A stretch of 64,000 nt of DNA from Rhyzopertha dominica (GCA_025024175.1 QCXZ01000064.1:52721325-52785324), one strand, 5' to 3'. Shown: positions 35,700 to 47,638, numbered from the stretch's first letter. Program-made: numbers and translations. The notes: generated by a model not told the origin, from the letters alone.

Positions 35700-38600
35700 T
35701 ATAATGCGATCTATATGCACGCCTTGTGACGGGTATGTCGCAAATCGGTCACCTTATGCTTCGCTAACTTCGCAGTCAAACTTCTCCTTTGTCTCCCCTT
35801 TACTGGAGATTTGAATATTGAATTACCGTTATTTTCATATGGACTAAAATCGGCCTTACTGGAGATTCTCTTTGTTGTTCTAGCAGACACTTTCGTAGTA
35901 TCTAAGGATCGATTGTGTAGTTTTCATCCTGTACTGTACTACTACAATCGTTTCTGACGTAGTTGTCAGAATTAAGGCAATCTGCACCAGTAATTACATA
36001 TGCACTGTCGACTATCGAAGTGAGTACAAGACGCGGAGCTGCAATATACAGGTTGCCTGAACTATAATTTGCACCCACTAAAGTCTCCGATTTTATCCAA
36101 GTTTGTAAAAAGTGTTAAAAAGTTAATACAAAGGGATGAAATTCTATCTTGGTTTTGAAGTTATCTCTTTGGTGCCTAGAGCCGCATGTTCAAAAAATTT
36201 CAATAATAACAGCATTGTAGTGGCGCCATTTTGGAGCTGTTTTCATTGCCTATGCAACAATGCTTTTTTATTTGAACAACGCTTTTGTGAAAATCGCGAA
36301 ATTATTACGGCTAATTAAAAATTTTGCAATTATTGTCAAACCAAAATACTGCGGTTCCAATTGTAAACTAGTTTTTATTTGTGGTATGGGTGAACTATGA
36401 AATGTTATACGTATTTGTAGGATTTTACAAAGGTATTTAAGCAATTTTAAGATTACTCTTAAAATTATTTCTAAGTCAGGTTATGTTAATTGACTGACAA
36501 CAATAAAGATGAACTAGATAAATTTGATAAACCTGAGCTATATATTTTTTAAATATGGAGCTTACATAGGCCAGACTACCAGATTAGACTGCACGACTGC
36601 ACCATTGTACGGAAGTTATATTGAATTGCGTTTTCATTTCCATTTTTTCTCTCCCAGTTATCTGGACAGTTTTCTCAAAAAGGGTCGTTAAAATTAAAAA
36701 ATTAACATGGTTGTATAGACAATGACAGCAGCTTCAAAATGAAACGCTTTTGCTATTTAAATTATTTGGAAGGCTTTACGAGCTAGAGGGATGTAGAAAT
36801 AATTCTGGAATCGAGACAAAATATAATCCTCCTTCAACTGAAAATTGACTTCTTTCAGATTTTTTCCGAACTTGGACAAAGTCGGATATTTTAGTTGGCT
36901 TACACTGTATATTGAAAGGAGTACATATTTAGCTCTTCTATATTACTGTGTCTTTGTGTTTGTGTTTTTCATATATCATTTAGATTTAAGACATACTCTG
37001 TTGATATTAATAGAATACCACCCCATGAATGCCTTAATTAATGTACTAAAGAGAATAGGAAGCGAGTCGTATACAACGTTGTCAAATTTTGAGTTGCATT
37101 TCCGCATCCTCAGGAATCCACAATGTTTACACCATTTACATCCCATTTCTCGTGTCCCGCATAAATGAGGAACATCTTTGTTAGGGCGATGCTGTCCGAA
37201 CGGAACTTGTTTGATTAATTACTTTAGCCGCAGGCCCTCGCTCCCAACTTTCGGCTTAATTGAGTTAAATTTTACATCTGTGCCAGTGTCCACTTGGAGC
37301 ACATGTACCTAAATAGAAAAGTTCAAGAACTGGTCCCCGGGGCCTAACAGTACTGACTGATCGCTTCTGGGAATACCCTCTCCCGAAAACTCTTTCGCAG
37401 TCAATTGAGAACAGCCTCGGCCTCTGCTAGTTTGACGGGGGTCCCATTTAAGCGTATGCGACGAAAAAGGAGTTCTGACCGCTGAAAATTCAGCGATATT
37501 AGATTTCGAAGCAGTGGCGTACCTACCGTAGGGCAGATACTTTGAAAGTGATAAACAGCTTCGCTTGTATTTGAGATACTTTTCACACGTAATACCTACG
37601 TAGGATGACGTGTATCTAGTTTTTATTAAGCTTATTCACATACATTTTTTCACTTTTACGTGTTTTAGTTTAACTGAAATTCATTGAGTGTATATTATCA
37701 TTATTTATCCTCTAATCATAATTCTTTTATCGTTAATTTAGCGTTTGTTAGTTAAATTAAATGTAATGCTAGTATTAGGCACTAATACAGAATACGCAAT
37801 AAAAGTTCATTGTAAGGAATATGTTCCACATTTGAACCATTTCCATTTAATGTATTGTATGCTTATATTTCAAAGTAGAGCTCCTAAACTGAGATATATT
37901 ACTCTATGGAAAGAAAATATCGCTCAATTCTAACAAACAAAGAAAAACAACAAAGGTTTCATTGACCTAGAAATCTAAAGCAATATTTCAGGTTTGCGTT
38001 AATGACAAACATTTTCTATTCTAGTTTTTGGAGTTAGCATTTATTATTTGTTGGCTGTATGCTTATTCGGGCTTATTACCCGCAAAAAACAGTTTACCAA
38101 ACTTGCCATATATTGAGTTCCACTTAGAGCATAAACATGAATTTATCGAAACTGTTTACCGGCAGTAAAGTTCACTGTATCCTTCTATGACTTTATACTT
38201 TATAACCTAATCCTAACATTGGACGGATTAATGTTGGTTCGCGTTGCCAAGGCTACAAAGCGAGATACTTAAACAAACTGATAAAAAAGTAACGTAGACA
38301 TTTGTTATTAAATAAAATAATATAATATAACAAATAAAGATAATTACTTTGTACAAACACAGCTTATTCTCTCTTGAGAAAATAAGCACACAATAAAATA
38401 GCGCCTGATTTTGGTGTAAGAAGTTTTGCACTATGTACTCTTGTTCGAGAGATTTACACAACAGAAAATTAGAACTTTAAAACGACACTCGGAAAGAAAA
38501 CATATTCCGTACCTAATAGGATATCCCAGTGCGTACGAACATGGAAGACGTTGCTGAAGTAAAGTTATGACATGTAAAAGTTGCGTTTGGCTGACTAAAA

Positions 38601-40352
38601 AGCTGCTATATATAGTTGGCGTACATACAACACATAAAATTTAGACACATCCATGTCAAGGCTCAAGAGGTACCAAAAGGAAAGTCCTAGTTTGTTGCAT
38701 ACCGATAAATCTTGTTACCGGTGTATTAAAACTGTAGACCACTTTGGTATTGGCTGCCAAAAATTTTTTACTAAGATGCCAGTAAAACCTGTATTGTCTT
38801 GAAACAGTGTTATCAAATATACATGAAAGCTAGCTAAGATAGTGGCTCTCTGCACAATTTTAAACCCCATGTGTTGCGGTGCGGGTGAAATTAGTGCCAC
38901 AAAATCAAACCGGTACAATAAGAACAAAAAAGACAAAACGATGCAAGTGCAAATAAATACTGGAAAGAGGACGACTTACTCCATATATGTTATGGTAAAT
39001 GATTGATGCAAGTAACAGCTAGCAGTTCTTCGTTTTCGCAAATGCTATTACACACTGGCTCTGAAATAATTTAAAGAAAACCGTACTTGGGTGTTCATAT
39101 ACTCGTATTACTATTAATTAATATAATGCAAATCAATTAAGAACATTTTAACCAACTGTTTAAACCGCAAAATCGCACCATAACATATAAATTAGGGCAA
39201 CAATGATAAAATTAAAATGAATTATTAACCAGAAATGGAAGCTGGTGCTTTCAAATTATTCGCTGTTTATTGGAATCAGCGTTTGTCACATTGTGCTGAA
39301 CGAATGGGGATGCTGTTGGTNAAATTTAATGTTGCAGGCAGCTTTATTGGGAAGTGTACAATAGCAAAGTGGCATGAGTAGTATTGTCGACGAATAGCAG
39401 TACTTTTTTCGTCACAGTTCATAACAGATTAAATTTAGCTGAAATTGTATCAAAGTTAAATTTGCTGGTAATTTGTATTTTAGTTCAATTAAATTTTGAG
39501 CCAGAAAATGTAAAGGCTTAGTAAAACTCATACGAGCGAGACTCACGTCTTCACTAATACTGTTTTCCTCTTTTATAGCTAATATACTTTGTTTCTTTTA
39601 TGTATGCTTGCACTTTGTTGTCCTTTTACCAACAAAGAGTTTATAAGACAAACGCTGAAGTATTACAAATTAAAAAAGTACAGTATTTGTAAAAGTTATG
39701 TTTACAGAAGTAGTGCCTAATAACTAAACTATAACTGAGGCAGTAATAGCGATGGTAGTTCAAACCTAAGCCAGCAGAAACAAAAGAGAAAGAAGAATTG
39801 AGAAAGTACGCATTATTATTATTATTATTATTATTTGGACTGATTTGCAAGATGTTGATACGAACATCGCAAAATACTTCATTATATTCTTGAATATATA
39901 TTTAGCACTTATATTGTATGATTCTACTTTACAGAATTTTCATTGAATAGATAAACTGTAAAACGTTCCCGCAGAAATCGAACCATAATGGCCCTGCTCT
40001 TATTAAGCAGACCAATGAGACAATATATGTATAAGGGTCGCCACAACTTAATAGAAGCTATAGACAATAAATAAGCTAGTCTACTCATCATGTAAATGGC
40101 TTGTCGCAGAACAGTCGTAGAAAACAAGAGGGGAAAAGGGTACGGGAATCCCTGTATATAACTGAAATATGGATCGATATTTTAAACTTATAACAGTTGT
40201 TCTTATCTCTCTCTGTATTCCCATGGGGCTCACACAGTGGACGGCTCCTGTTTATATGTTCATTAATGGTATTGCTAGTTATTTTTTAAACTGCTGACGA
40301 CTTTAAGGTATGTAATAAAATGTGTATACAGTCTGCAGATAGTTGTGTAACA
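35700..40352. other. Giant intron, no recognised gene
   Basis: Mostly AT-rich. A cagtggcgtacctacc sequence at 37512 resembles a transposon end but has no partner. A GC-richer patch is at about 37320-37480, an (ATT)n run at 39812-39835, an ambiguous base at 39321. Open frames such as 36845-37168 have no recognisable motif. Confidence 0.3.
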
Positions 40353-40385
40353 CGATGACATGTTGTTTTCCGGACTGGTTCCCAC

Positions 40386-41317
40386 GTGGACGACACTTTT
40401 ACCGTCTGGCCGCATGGAGAACAGAACATAAAGGAGTTCCTGGACCATCTAAATAGCTCCATAGCGGCATACAATTCACGATGGAGATGGAGACCAATGG
40501 CGCCCTACCCTTCCTGGATGTGATGGTGACAAGGAAACAAGACGGCACGCTAGGACATCGGGTCTATAGGAAACCAACCCACACGGATCGCTACCTGCAT
40601 GCAGATTCACACCATCACCCCGCCCAAAAGCAAGGAGTCATCAACACGCTGATACAGCGGGCGAAGCTAGTCAGCGAACCAGACCACCTAGAAGAGGAAT
40701 TAGAACATCTACGCAGAGCACTACAGAAGAACGGATATCCTAAGGCACAGATTGAGAAGGCTATCAACAAGCAACCACGGAGGAAGGAACCAGAGGAGCA
40801 CATTGCTGCAGCATACCTGCCCTACGTCAATGGATGTACAGATAAGATCGGACGGATGCTGAGAAGACATCATATAAACACCATCTTCACCGCCCCGAGA
40901 AAGATAGCTAACGCCTTTCCGAAATATCGTTCGACGACTGAGGAGCTACAAACACAAGGTGTGTACAGCATCCCATGCAGCTGTGGGAAGGTTTACATCG
41001 GCCAAACCGGAAGGCACGTCAGCACGAGAATCAAGGAGCACATGAGGGGCACCAGAGACCGACAACGTGATAGGTCGGCTGTAACAGAACATCGAATGGA
41101 GACTGGCCACAGCATCAAATTCGAGGAAGCACAAATGCTGTCGAGGGAAGCGAGATTCTGGCCGAGACTGTACAAGGAAGCCATCGAAATCCAGAAAAAC
41201 CCGCACAATTACAACCTAGACCGGGGCATCGAACTACCTGGAATCTGGAAACCGGTCATGCGTAACAACGCCCACGCGTCAGTGACCCGGACGAGTATAA
41301 ATATCCGAGCGGACTAG
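40386..41317 (+). pseudogene. Penelope-like RT/GIY-YIG protein, C-terminal part
   Basis: The RT active-site block VDDTF is at 40386-40400. A single-base loss near 40465 separates it from the long frame of 278 codons at 40481-41317. That frame has the RT thumb (NGALPFLDVMVTRK), YRKPTHTDRYLH, a basic linker, and the GIY-YIG nuclease: GVYSIPCSCGKVYIGQTGR at residues 160-178, catalytic Arg in STRIKEH (183) and a likely catalytic Glu in KEAIEIQ (236). The CSC pair belongs to the zinc-finger-like insertion usual in Penelope proteins. The protein would nick target DNA and prime reverse transcription. Finger and palm domains before VDDTF are missing, so the copy is dead, but the endonuclease frame is intact. 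Confidence 0.9.
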
Positions 41318-41331
41318 GAAACTTCAGTTTC

Positions 41332-41382
41332 AGAGCTACTTCTGAGGAAGACACCGACATGAGTGTCGAAACGTCAAGTTCT
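41332..41382 (+). ncRNA. Hammerhead ribozyme motif of the Penelope-like element
   Basis: Core CTGAGGA at 41342-41348 (CUGANGA) and GAAA at 41368-41371. Stem II GACAC/GTGTC (41350-41354 with 41363-41367). Stem III is a single C-G pair (41372-41373). The cleavage triplet ends GTC at 41375. Stem I ACTT/AAGT (41338-41341 with 41376-41379), then a three-base bulge and AGA/TCT (41332-41334 with 41380-41382). One extra A (41349) between the core and stem II departs from the canonical form. It starts 15 bp after the stop codon. Hammerheads in the terminal repeats of Penelope-like elements are established knowledge. Confidence 0.75.
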
Positions 41383-41425
41383 AATAACCAATGTGGGAAC
41401 CAGCCCGGAAAACAACATGTCATCG

Positions 41426-44400
41426 ACAACAACCACGGAAGCCTTCAAACCAAAAGGTGTGTGACACTTTATATTAGTACATGAATGTTGTGTATTAAAA
41501 AATAGCAAGTTTGTTGTCCATTCAAAACTGAGTAACGATTCTAGTCAACCAGATCAGCATATTAATTAATTGATTCTACTTGTTCGATTCTATTATTATT
41601 AACTTAATACATTATTACTTTTTTCTACCTTTATTTTGCATTTTATGATTGTAAAAAATAAGGATATTCTAGATTATATCACCTTATTTCTCAAGAGGGT
41701 ATTACTTTCTCCAAGAAAAATCTCTATTTCACTGAAAGGGAGTGTGTTTGTTTCATAATCTACATAGCCTCGTTGAGTAAACTGAAATATAATAACACAT
41801 TGTAAATGAAAATTATTTAGTAACATATTCGTAGCATTCATAACTTTGGAACGGATTCTTAGATTGTTCATATCTTCTCGGGATAATCAGAACAACCAAA
41901 GGAGTTCAGCAACGATTAATCTCCCTTTAATCCCCTGTTGAGAGCAACCCTGTCCCGTAGACCACAACTAAACTTCGTCATCACACGTAGACCCCACAAC
42001 TATGGCGCTACCTTTTTACAATTCTGTTTTGCCGCCCCAGGTTGCTTGAAGGAAGGTTGATTACGATAGAGCGTCAACAAACATAGCAAACAAGATAAAA
42101 TAAAGCACTCCCTGTCGACTGCTAGGGAGTTGATATCTTTGGCTTGACAGTGTTGATCTTCATAAACACTTTGGTCGGAGTATGTCTATATATAGATAAA
42201 CAGCCACACGCTTTAGCCCCCTTCCTGTTTACATAGCTGAATAAAACATACACACTTTGAGCACTCTCGATAACGTTTTGCGAAGCCCCGAATGGAGCAA
42301 CAAGATACCCGCCTGGGCATCGAGAAAAATTTTGTAGGTAAGGCCTAAAAGCCTAACTGTGTAGTGTGTACGAAAGTATTTTCAGCGGCATAGATATGTT
42401 AAGGAAAGCTTTGAACAAATTTCTTGGTGGAACATTATTTTGGAACAAAATAGTAAACCGAGGTTTTAGCCAGCGCTACAAATATAGCTTTTAGTAAATC
42501 AGCCCTATGCGCTCGTTTAAAATTCTCATTACAGAGAGCAAATATAAAATGTGACACGACACCAGATAAATGTGTAGCAAATAGGATGTCATAAACGGAA
42601 TGATAAGCGGCAGCAACACAAATGCTTCGTTTGAGAAATTTAAAAAGGAAAACCGGTTTGACACGAAAAGAAGTAAGCAGTCTGCAGTTTGAAATAAATT
42701 TTTATATCTAATACAGTTTTGTCCAGGCACGTCGATTAGTGTGTTAATTAATAGCCTGTTTCGTTCAGGATTACGATAAGAAATAATCTACACTTTTAAA
42801 TATCAAGCTTATTTTCTTGTTGGCCATTTTTAAAGTACATCTCAAGTTTGTAGGCCCTAACATTTGCAGAAAATGTTAAACAAAAACTTTTAAAATGGTC
42901 AATAAAATAGTAAGGTTTCCATTAAAAATTTATCGATTGAATTAGGGACACACATTGCACTCACTTTTAAACAAGAAAGACCGTTGCTTATAAAACTAAT
43001 CTATGTATAAAAGCGTTTAAAGAAATAGTTTATTAATATAAGCAGAAAGAAACATCAAATAAATTTTAAAATAAAATGAAAACGCGGGCACATTGCTTTA
43101 AATGGCATACCGTTATGAAATTGAAAGTGTATAGATGCAAAATACAGTTTCATTTAGAATAGCTATAGCCCTGAAAAGGATTTTCTAAACGAGAACTTAA
43201 TAGCGGCTTATAGACATTTCAAAGAAGCTGAGTTTGTCTTGTAAAACTAAAAATTTCTATAAATTGTCACTCCGTGCCAATTATTTTTTAGTAAACCGCT
43301 GTAAATATTAGGCCATTTAGATTGTGCATTAGTTTTACGGGATTTTACGGGATCATAATTACAATTTGCTGACGTGTCCGATAAAACTGAAGATAATAAT
43401 ACACTACTTTGATGTTCGAAGCTTATGGATCTCTTACAGTTTATATTAATACACCAAGACATAAAGGCAAATTAAAAAACAAGACGACCCCAGTTGATAA
43501 ATCAATTATTTACATCCCTACTTCATTATTGTATTTAACAAAAAGATCACACTTCGGACGCCAGATGTGATAAAAGCTAGATGCCTATCTCGGTATCATC
43601 TAAACTATACATAAATAATTTCCTTAAAATATATTCAAGTTTCTGAAAAATAAGATTCCAGAGGATAGCTGTATATTATTACAAACATAAAAGCGAGAGT
43701 AAGTGCCCTAGCGTCACCTAGCGGAACATATGCACACTGGCCGTACCAGACATATGTAGATAAAGCGATTTGTTCTTATCTTGACGAATCCAAACAGAGA
43801 CCAAATTCAAGTCGTCGGATAATGAAGGGTTATCCAGAGTATAATGTTTTAAATTTTATACTGATCGGCTTGAAAAAAGATTGCAATCCATAAGCTTTCG
43901 ATTGAAGGTGTAGACGTGATTAAATAGTACTGAAAATAATAAGGTATTAAAAGTATAACGCAGTCTTTGATTTTTACGGACCCTTGAACGATTTACACCA
44001 ACCATGGCACACTGTATGCTTTCAAAGTACCTAATCTGTATTATTGTTACCATTAGGACCTCATTTACAGAGAAAACCAATATAAATAATTGCGTAGTCC
44101 ATTTTCAAGTCACTATAATGAACTGACTTCGACTTGGCCTATTTTGATGCGCCGGTAGTTTGCTTTGATGTAAACAGATATACAGTTCGAAATTTAAGGC
44201 GGCGATATGTAGTGTGTGCCGATGTACCTGAAATCTGGGCTACTTAATAGATAATTTAACAAAGCTCGTTTGATGCGTTTACATTCTGTCCTTTTTGAAG
44301 CGTACATTCGCGCACAGCATACACAGCAATCATTACTCATCGTACACGCTCCACGGGAATACTATAAACAGGCAAATAACCTAATTTCCCAACGAAATAA

Positions 44401-45357
44401 TTATTCAAAATGCGCTATGGCAACTTTACCGGTTGTCAGTCGGAAAATGAAGTATCGACAGTTGACTGCACATGCTGAATAATAAATGTCATTAGACCCT
44501 AACGTGAAACGGTGTAACAGTCATATATACCCTCAGTCAAATATGGACCTGCAATGAAGAAATTCGAAAAGAAGTGTAACTTGAGAGCAAATAAGTTTTA
44601 AACTCGTTTGTAAGTATTTGCTGCATGAAAGGAGATGCTGGATAGCTCTTAAAATACCAGGACGAATAGAACAATACCTTTTTTATTTTTTAGTTTAACA
44701 TGACGCTTTCAGCGGAGGACAGAATCATAAAAGAAAAATATGTTGGAATTGTGAAACCGAGTACTGTATCTCATTGAGTTATTGCAGCATCACAGAGAAC
44801 CTCGCAAAAGTACCCTCAGAATCCGTTTCCTCATAAGAGTTAGCCTGAAAAGCTTAACATTCCAACCACAGTGGAGTATTTCATATAGATGACATTGCTG
44901 CATATTATGGTAAGAAATATCTGTTAAGTTACAAAGGTATCTGAAACAAAATTGAAAATGTCTTTAAGAAAGAGCTGGTTAGGATTTTCAGCTTTTTTGC
45001 ATCGCTTTCCTATTAAATGTTGTAAACTCCACAGTACACAAGAGCTGGAATATACGAGGCCTCCGATACAGCTAGAAGTCTGTATATTAGAATGGGACGT
45101 ATCACATCGATATATAATGCGAAAGTACAAGTGTAATACTCATTCTGCACTGGATTGCTAACTGTGTGGCCCTATAGGAATAGAGATTTTAATAGTTACT
45201 AATAGCCAGGCGTTATAAAGCACACATAAAGTGCTGGCGTCTTACAAGATTCATTTGGACTAGTGCTAGGATGTTTTTGAAAGTTTAGAACCGCCTTCAG
45301 AATGCAGAACAATAAGATCTTTGCAGGTTCCGCGACAATAAAATGTAACAGAGAACC
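41426..45357. other. Giant intron, no recognised gene
   Basis: AT-rich. A GC-richer patch is at about 41930-42170. The phrase MTLSAEDR at about 44702 recalls the start of some transposase genes, but stops follow at once. No element ends recognised. Confidence 0.3.
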
Positions 45358-45575
45358 ACAAAGCTGACCCCTCGCTACAACCAGCAACTGCTTGGCCCGG
45401 TGGGACCTAAATCCATAGATGGCACTGAGGGCATCTGCCCCCCTATTTTCAGTCCGCCCGCCGCGGTTATAGGCGACGGCCTGTCATGGTCAGTTTGCCC
45501 TCTACCCCTGCCTGATGAGCCCCAACAGGGCGAAACTAGTCGCAGGGTGAGAGCAAACTGACCGGGACAGATGAT
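45358..45575 (+). mobile_element. Retrozyme-like GC-rich segment
   Basis: About 215 bp of GC-rich sequence set in AT-rich flanks, with a complete hammerhead ribozyme at its right end. It encodes no protein. At its left end cacaaagctgacc (45357-45369) resembles the ribozyme's 3' stem (gcaaactgacc, 45553-45563), offset by 195 bp. It could be what remains of a second, upstream unit, giving a monomer of about 195 bp. Retrozymes are small non-autonomous retroelements made of such ribozyme-ended units. A remnant of a Penelope-like terminal repeat is the main alternative. Exact ends are uncertain. Confidence 0.6.
45488..45563 (+). ncRNA. Type I hammerhead ribozyme, canonical
   Basis: Core CTGATGA at 45512-45518 and GAAA at 45532-45535. 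Stem II GCCC/GGGC (45519-45522 with 45528-45531), loop CAACA. Stem III CTAG (45536-45539), a two-pair palindrome with no loop. U at 45540, C at 45541; cleavage is predicted after 45541. Stem I CCCTGC/GCAGGG (45506-45511 with 45542-45547), an internal loop of 7 and 5 nt, then a perfect 11-bp helix ggtcagtttgc/gcaaactgacc (45488-45498 with 45553-45563). All conserved core residues are present. A loopless short stem III is known from retrozyme and Penelope-type hammerheads, which fold well as dimers. Confidence 0.93.
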
Positions 45576-45614
45576 TTATTTCAACTTACGGTTCTACTTT
45601 TCTTTTAAAGGTAA

Positions 45615-46324
45615 GAAACAACAATAATACTAATAATAATTAATAGGTAGTGTAGGCTTATAGTAAACTCTACAGTCACCGTGAAGCTATGTGTAGTGCT
45701 ACTAGTGTTACGACCACACTTAGTTTGTGAATTTTGCCATTGCGGCAGGCTAAAAACATCTTTCACTCCATCATAGTGCTATTATTTAGCAGGCTTACTG
45801 TAGCTACTGCCTCACGAATACGTTATACGCAACAGCTACGAAATGTGAGCATGCTACAACCTTAAAGTTAATTATTGCACAAAACACTACAAAATATGTT
45901 GAAAATACAAGCTCTCACGTGATTTCCCAAATGTGTTGAAAATATTGAGTATTGCAATAATTTAAAGTATGAAAGGTTCATAGGTAGTGCACCATACAAA
46001 GTATCGGCAGTGTTAAAAGTAATGAAAATATTAACACTGGAAACAATACAAAGTTGGAAAATACGTGTCGAAAAATAATAGAAGCGTCCTAAATATTGAC
46101 AGCATCAAAGATATTGAAGGTATCGAAATATCTGTATAATTTAAACCATAAGAATCGTAATTATTGCAGTGTTTAGTGTATTAGCCATATTAAAATACAT
46201 CAAATAATTCAATAATCGACAGATGACAAGTAGGTATGTCAAAGCAATTGTTGTGTCCACAAAATGATTTAATCGCTAATTTCCATAAGCGTCCTGGATG
46301 CATGAATCATTTATAGAAACCCTG
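45615..46324. mobile_element. MITE, copy C of the cagggtttctataaatg family
   Basis: The right end at 46324 is the inverted cagggtttctataaatgatt followed by TA (46325-46326). The interior shares ggcaggctaaaaacatcttt and cttaaagtta/gattattgcac with copy B, and the last 80 bp with copy A. The left inverted end is not visible, perhaps cut off by the retrozyme-like segment just to the left. The longest copy in the window. Confidence 0.75.
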
Positions 46325-46683
46325 TATAAATTTAGCCCCTATCAAACCAAAGTATTCGAAAAGAAAATTAAAAAAAAAATCACATGCTATAAAAGACAAT
46401 AAGTTATTGGCCAAAAGAAGATACTGAGTTTGTTGCAAAATATATATTTTGTTGCAGTTCAAAATATACAAAGCGATACATCTTTAGACAACAATGACAT
46501 ACTACTTTGTACGGATGCAAATTTTAGAAAATAAAGACGATTTTTATTGCGCAACGTATGGAAGACGTAGGTATCTGAAATTATTTTGAGTTGAAGAGGA
46601 GGGCATTTCTAGCAATATATTTACATGCTTCTATCTACAACAAAAACTGCATAAATGGTACTAATTTTTTACACAATGAAAAA

Positions 46684-47638
46684 CCCATTTTAAATATCTT
46701 CCAGTATGAGACACCTAGAAGACTGGGTTTGCGCGCCGCGTAAGTTAAGAAAATGGCCTATCATTTGCGTGTTTAAGCAGGTTTATTACTTTTAAATTGA
46801 AAGTTGCCGTATGAAATATTTCAAACTTCGATAAGTCAATTCTTTTAAGTGGAACATGCAACTTTTTTTACACCATCGAATGCAAAATTAAATTATCTTT
46901 AATTTTATGTCAGGTCGTCACTATCTACTACTAACAGTTTTGCAACAATTTGCGTTTTTCTGGCTTTTGAGATTAAAATGGCTTACATCAGGTACGCCTT
47001 GACAAGACCTGGGAAGCGGCAAAATGTCAACGCTGGCCCTTGGTGAGTTTTAGCACAGTTTATTCAAATACAGGGTTTCTATAAATGATTCATGCAACGC
47101 GGGCGGCGTTAATTGTTGAATTCTTTGTGTCGCCTTATTGTAACTGCTGCCAAGCTACAATATGCACTGTGATAGTAGTGAAGGTTGCAGATCAATGTCA
47201 CCCCACAGCTCCGAAACGTGAGTATGTATTTTTAACATATTCTGTAGCGTTTTGTGGGATAATTAGCTTTAAGGTTCCAGAAGCTCACATTTTGGAGCCA
47301 GCGCCCAAATTTTGCCTCCCAGGTGTTGTCAAGGCGTACCTGATATACACGACTTTAATCTAAAAAATCATAAAAAAAAACGCAAATTGTTGCAAAACTG
47401 TTAGTAATGGATAGTGACAACCTTATATCAAATTAAAGGTAAAAAAGTTGCATGTTCCATTTAAAAAATTGCCTTATCGCAGTTTGAAATATCTCATATG
47501 GCAACTGATGTATTACTTTCAATTTAAAAGTAATAAACCTGCTTGAAGACGCAAATGATAGGCCATTTTCTTAATTTACGCGGTACGCAAACCGCAGTCT
47601 TCTAGGTGTCTCATATTGGAAAATATTTAAAATGGCGG
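46684..47638. mobile_element. Foldback element with about 350-bp arms
   Basis: Left arm 46684-47037 and right arm 47297-47638 are inverted copies. Matching landmarks: gagacacctagaagac against gtcttctaggtgtctc; aagaaaatggcctatcattt against its complement; and at the inner ends ggtacgccttgacaa against ttgtcaaggcgtacc. The 259-bp centre is mostly a partial copy of the cagggtttctataaatg MITE. Outer termini and target duplication are not clear; the element may reach about 47956, where accctgta occurs beside TA. Confidence 0.78.
47071..47290. mobile_element. Partial MITE, copy D, inside the foldback centre
   Basis: Begins cagggtttctataaatgatt at 47071 after TA, shares about 150 bp with copy A, including gaaggttgcagatcaatgtc. 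It then turns into the inverted form of the segment cttaaag(t/c)taattatcccac that follows it in the other copies. The right inverted end is missing. Confidence 0.75.

Larger units (their letters stand above)
40353..41425 (+). mobile_element. Penelope-like element, 5'-truncated, with inverted end
   Basis: Contains the last part of a Penelope-type polyprotein (end of RT, linker, GIY-YIG endonuclease), a hammerhead ribozyme motif directly after the stop, and a 33-bp segment present at both ends in inverted orientation (40353-40385 against 41393-41425, one mismatch). Inverted partial copies of the terminal region are a known feature of Penelope-like insertions. Sequence composition is clearly GC-richer than the flanks, so the insertion is not very old. 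Confidence 0.9.

Noticed and set aside
36845..37168. 107-residue plus-strand open frame
   Set aside because: Hydrophobic run results from T-rich sequence; no family resemblance.
37512..37535. cagtggcgtacctacc, hAT-like end
   Set aside because: No inverted partner or 8-bp duplication within several kb.
44702..44790. MTLSAEDR, possible transposase N-terminus
   Set aside because: Only eight residues match before stops, and no helix-turn-helix or catalytic block follows.
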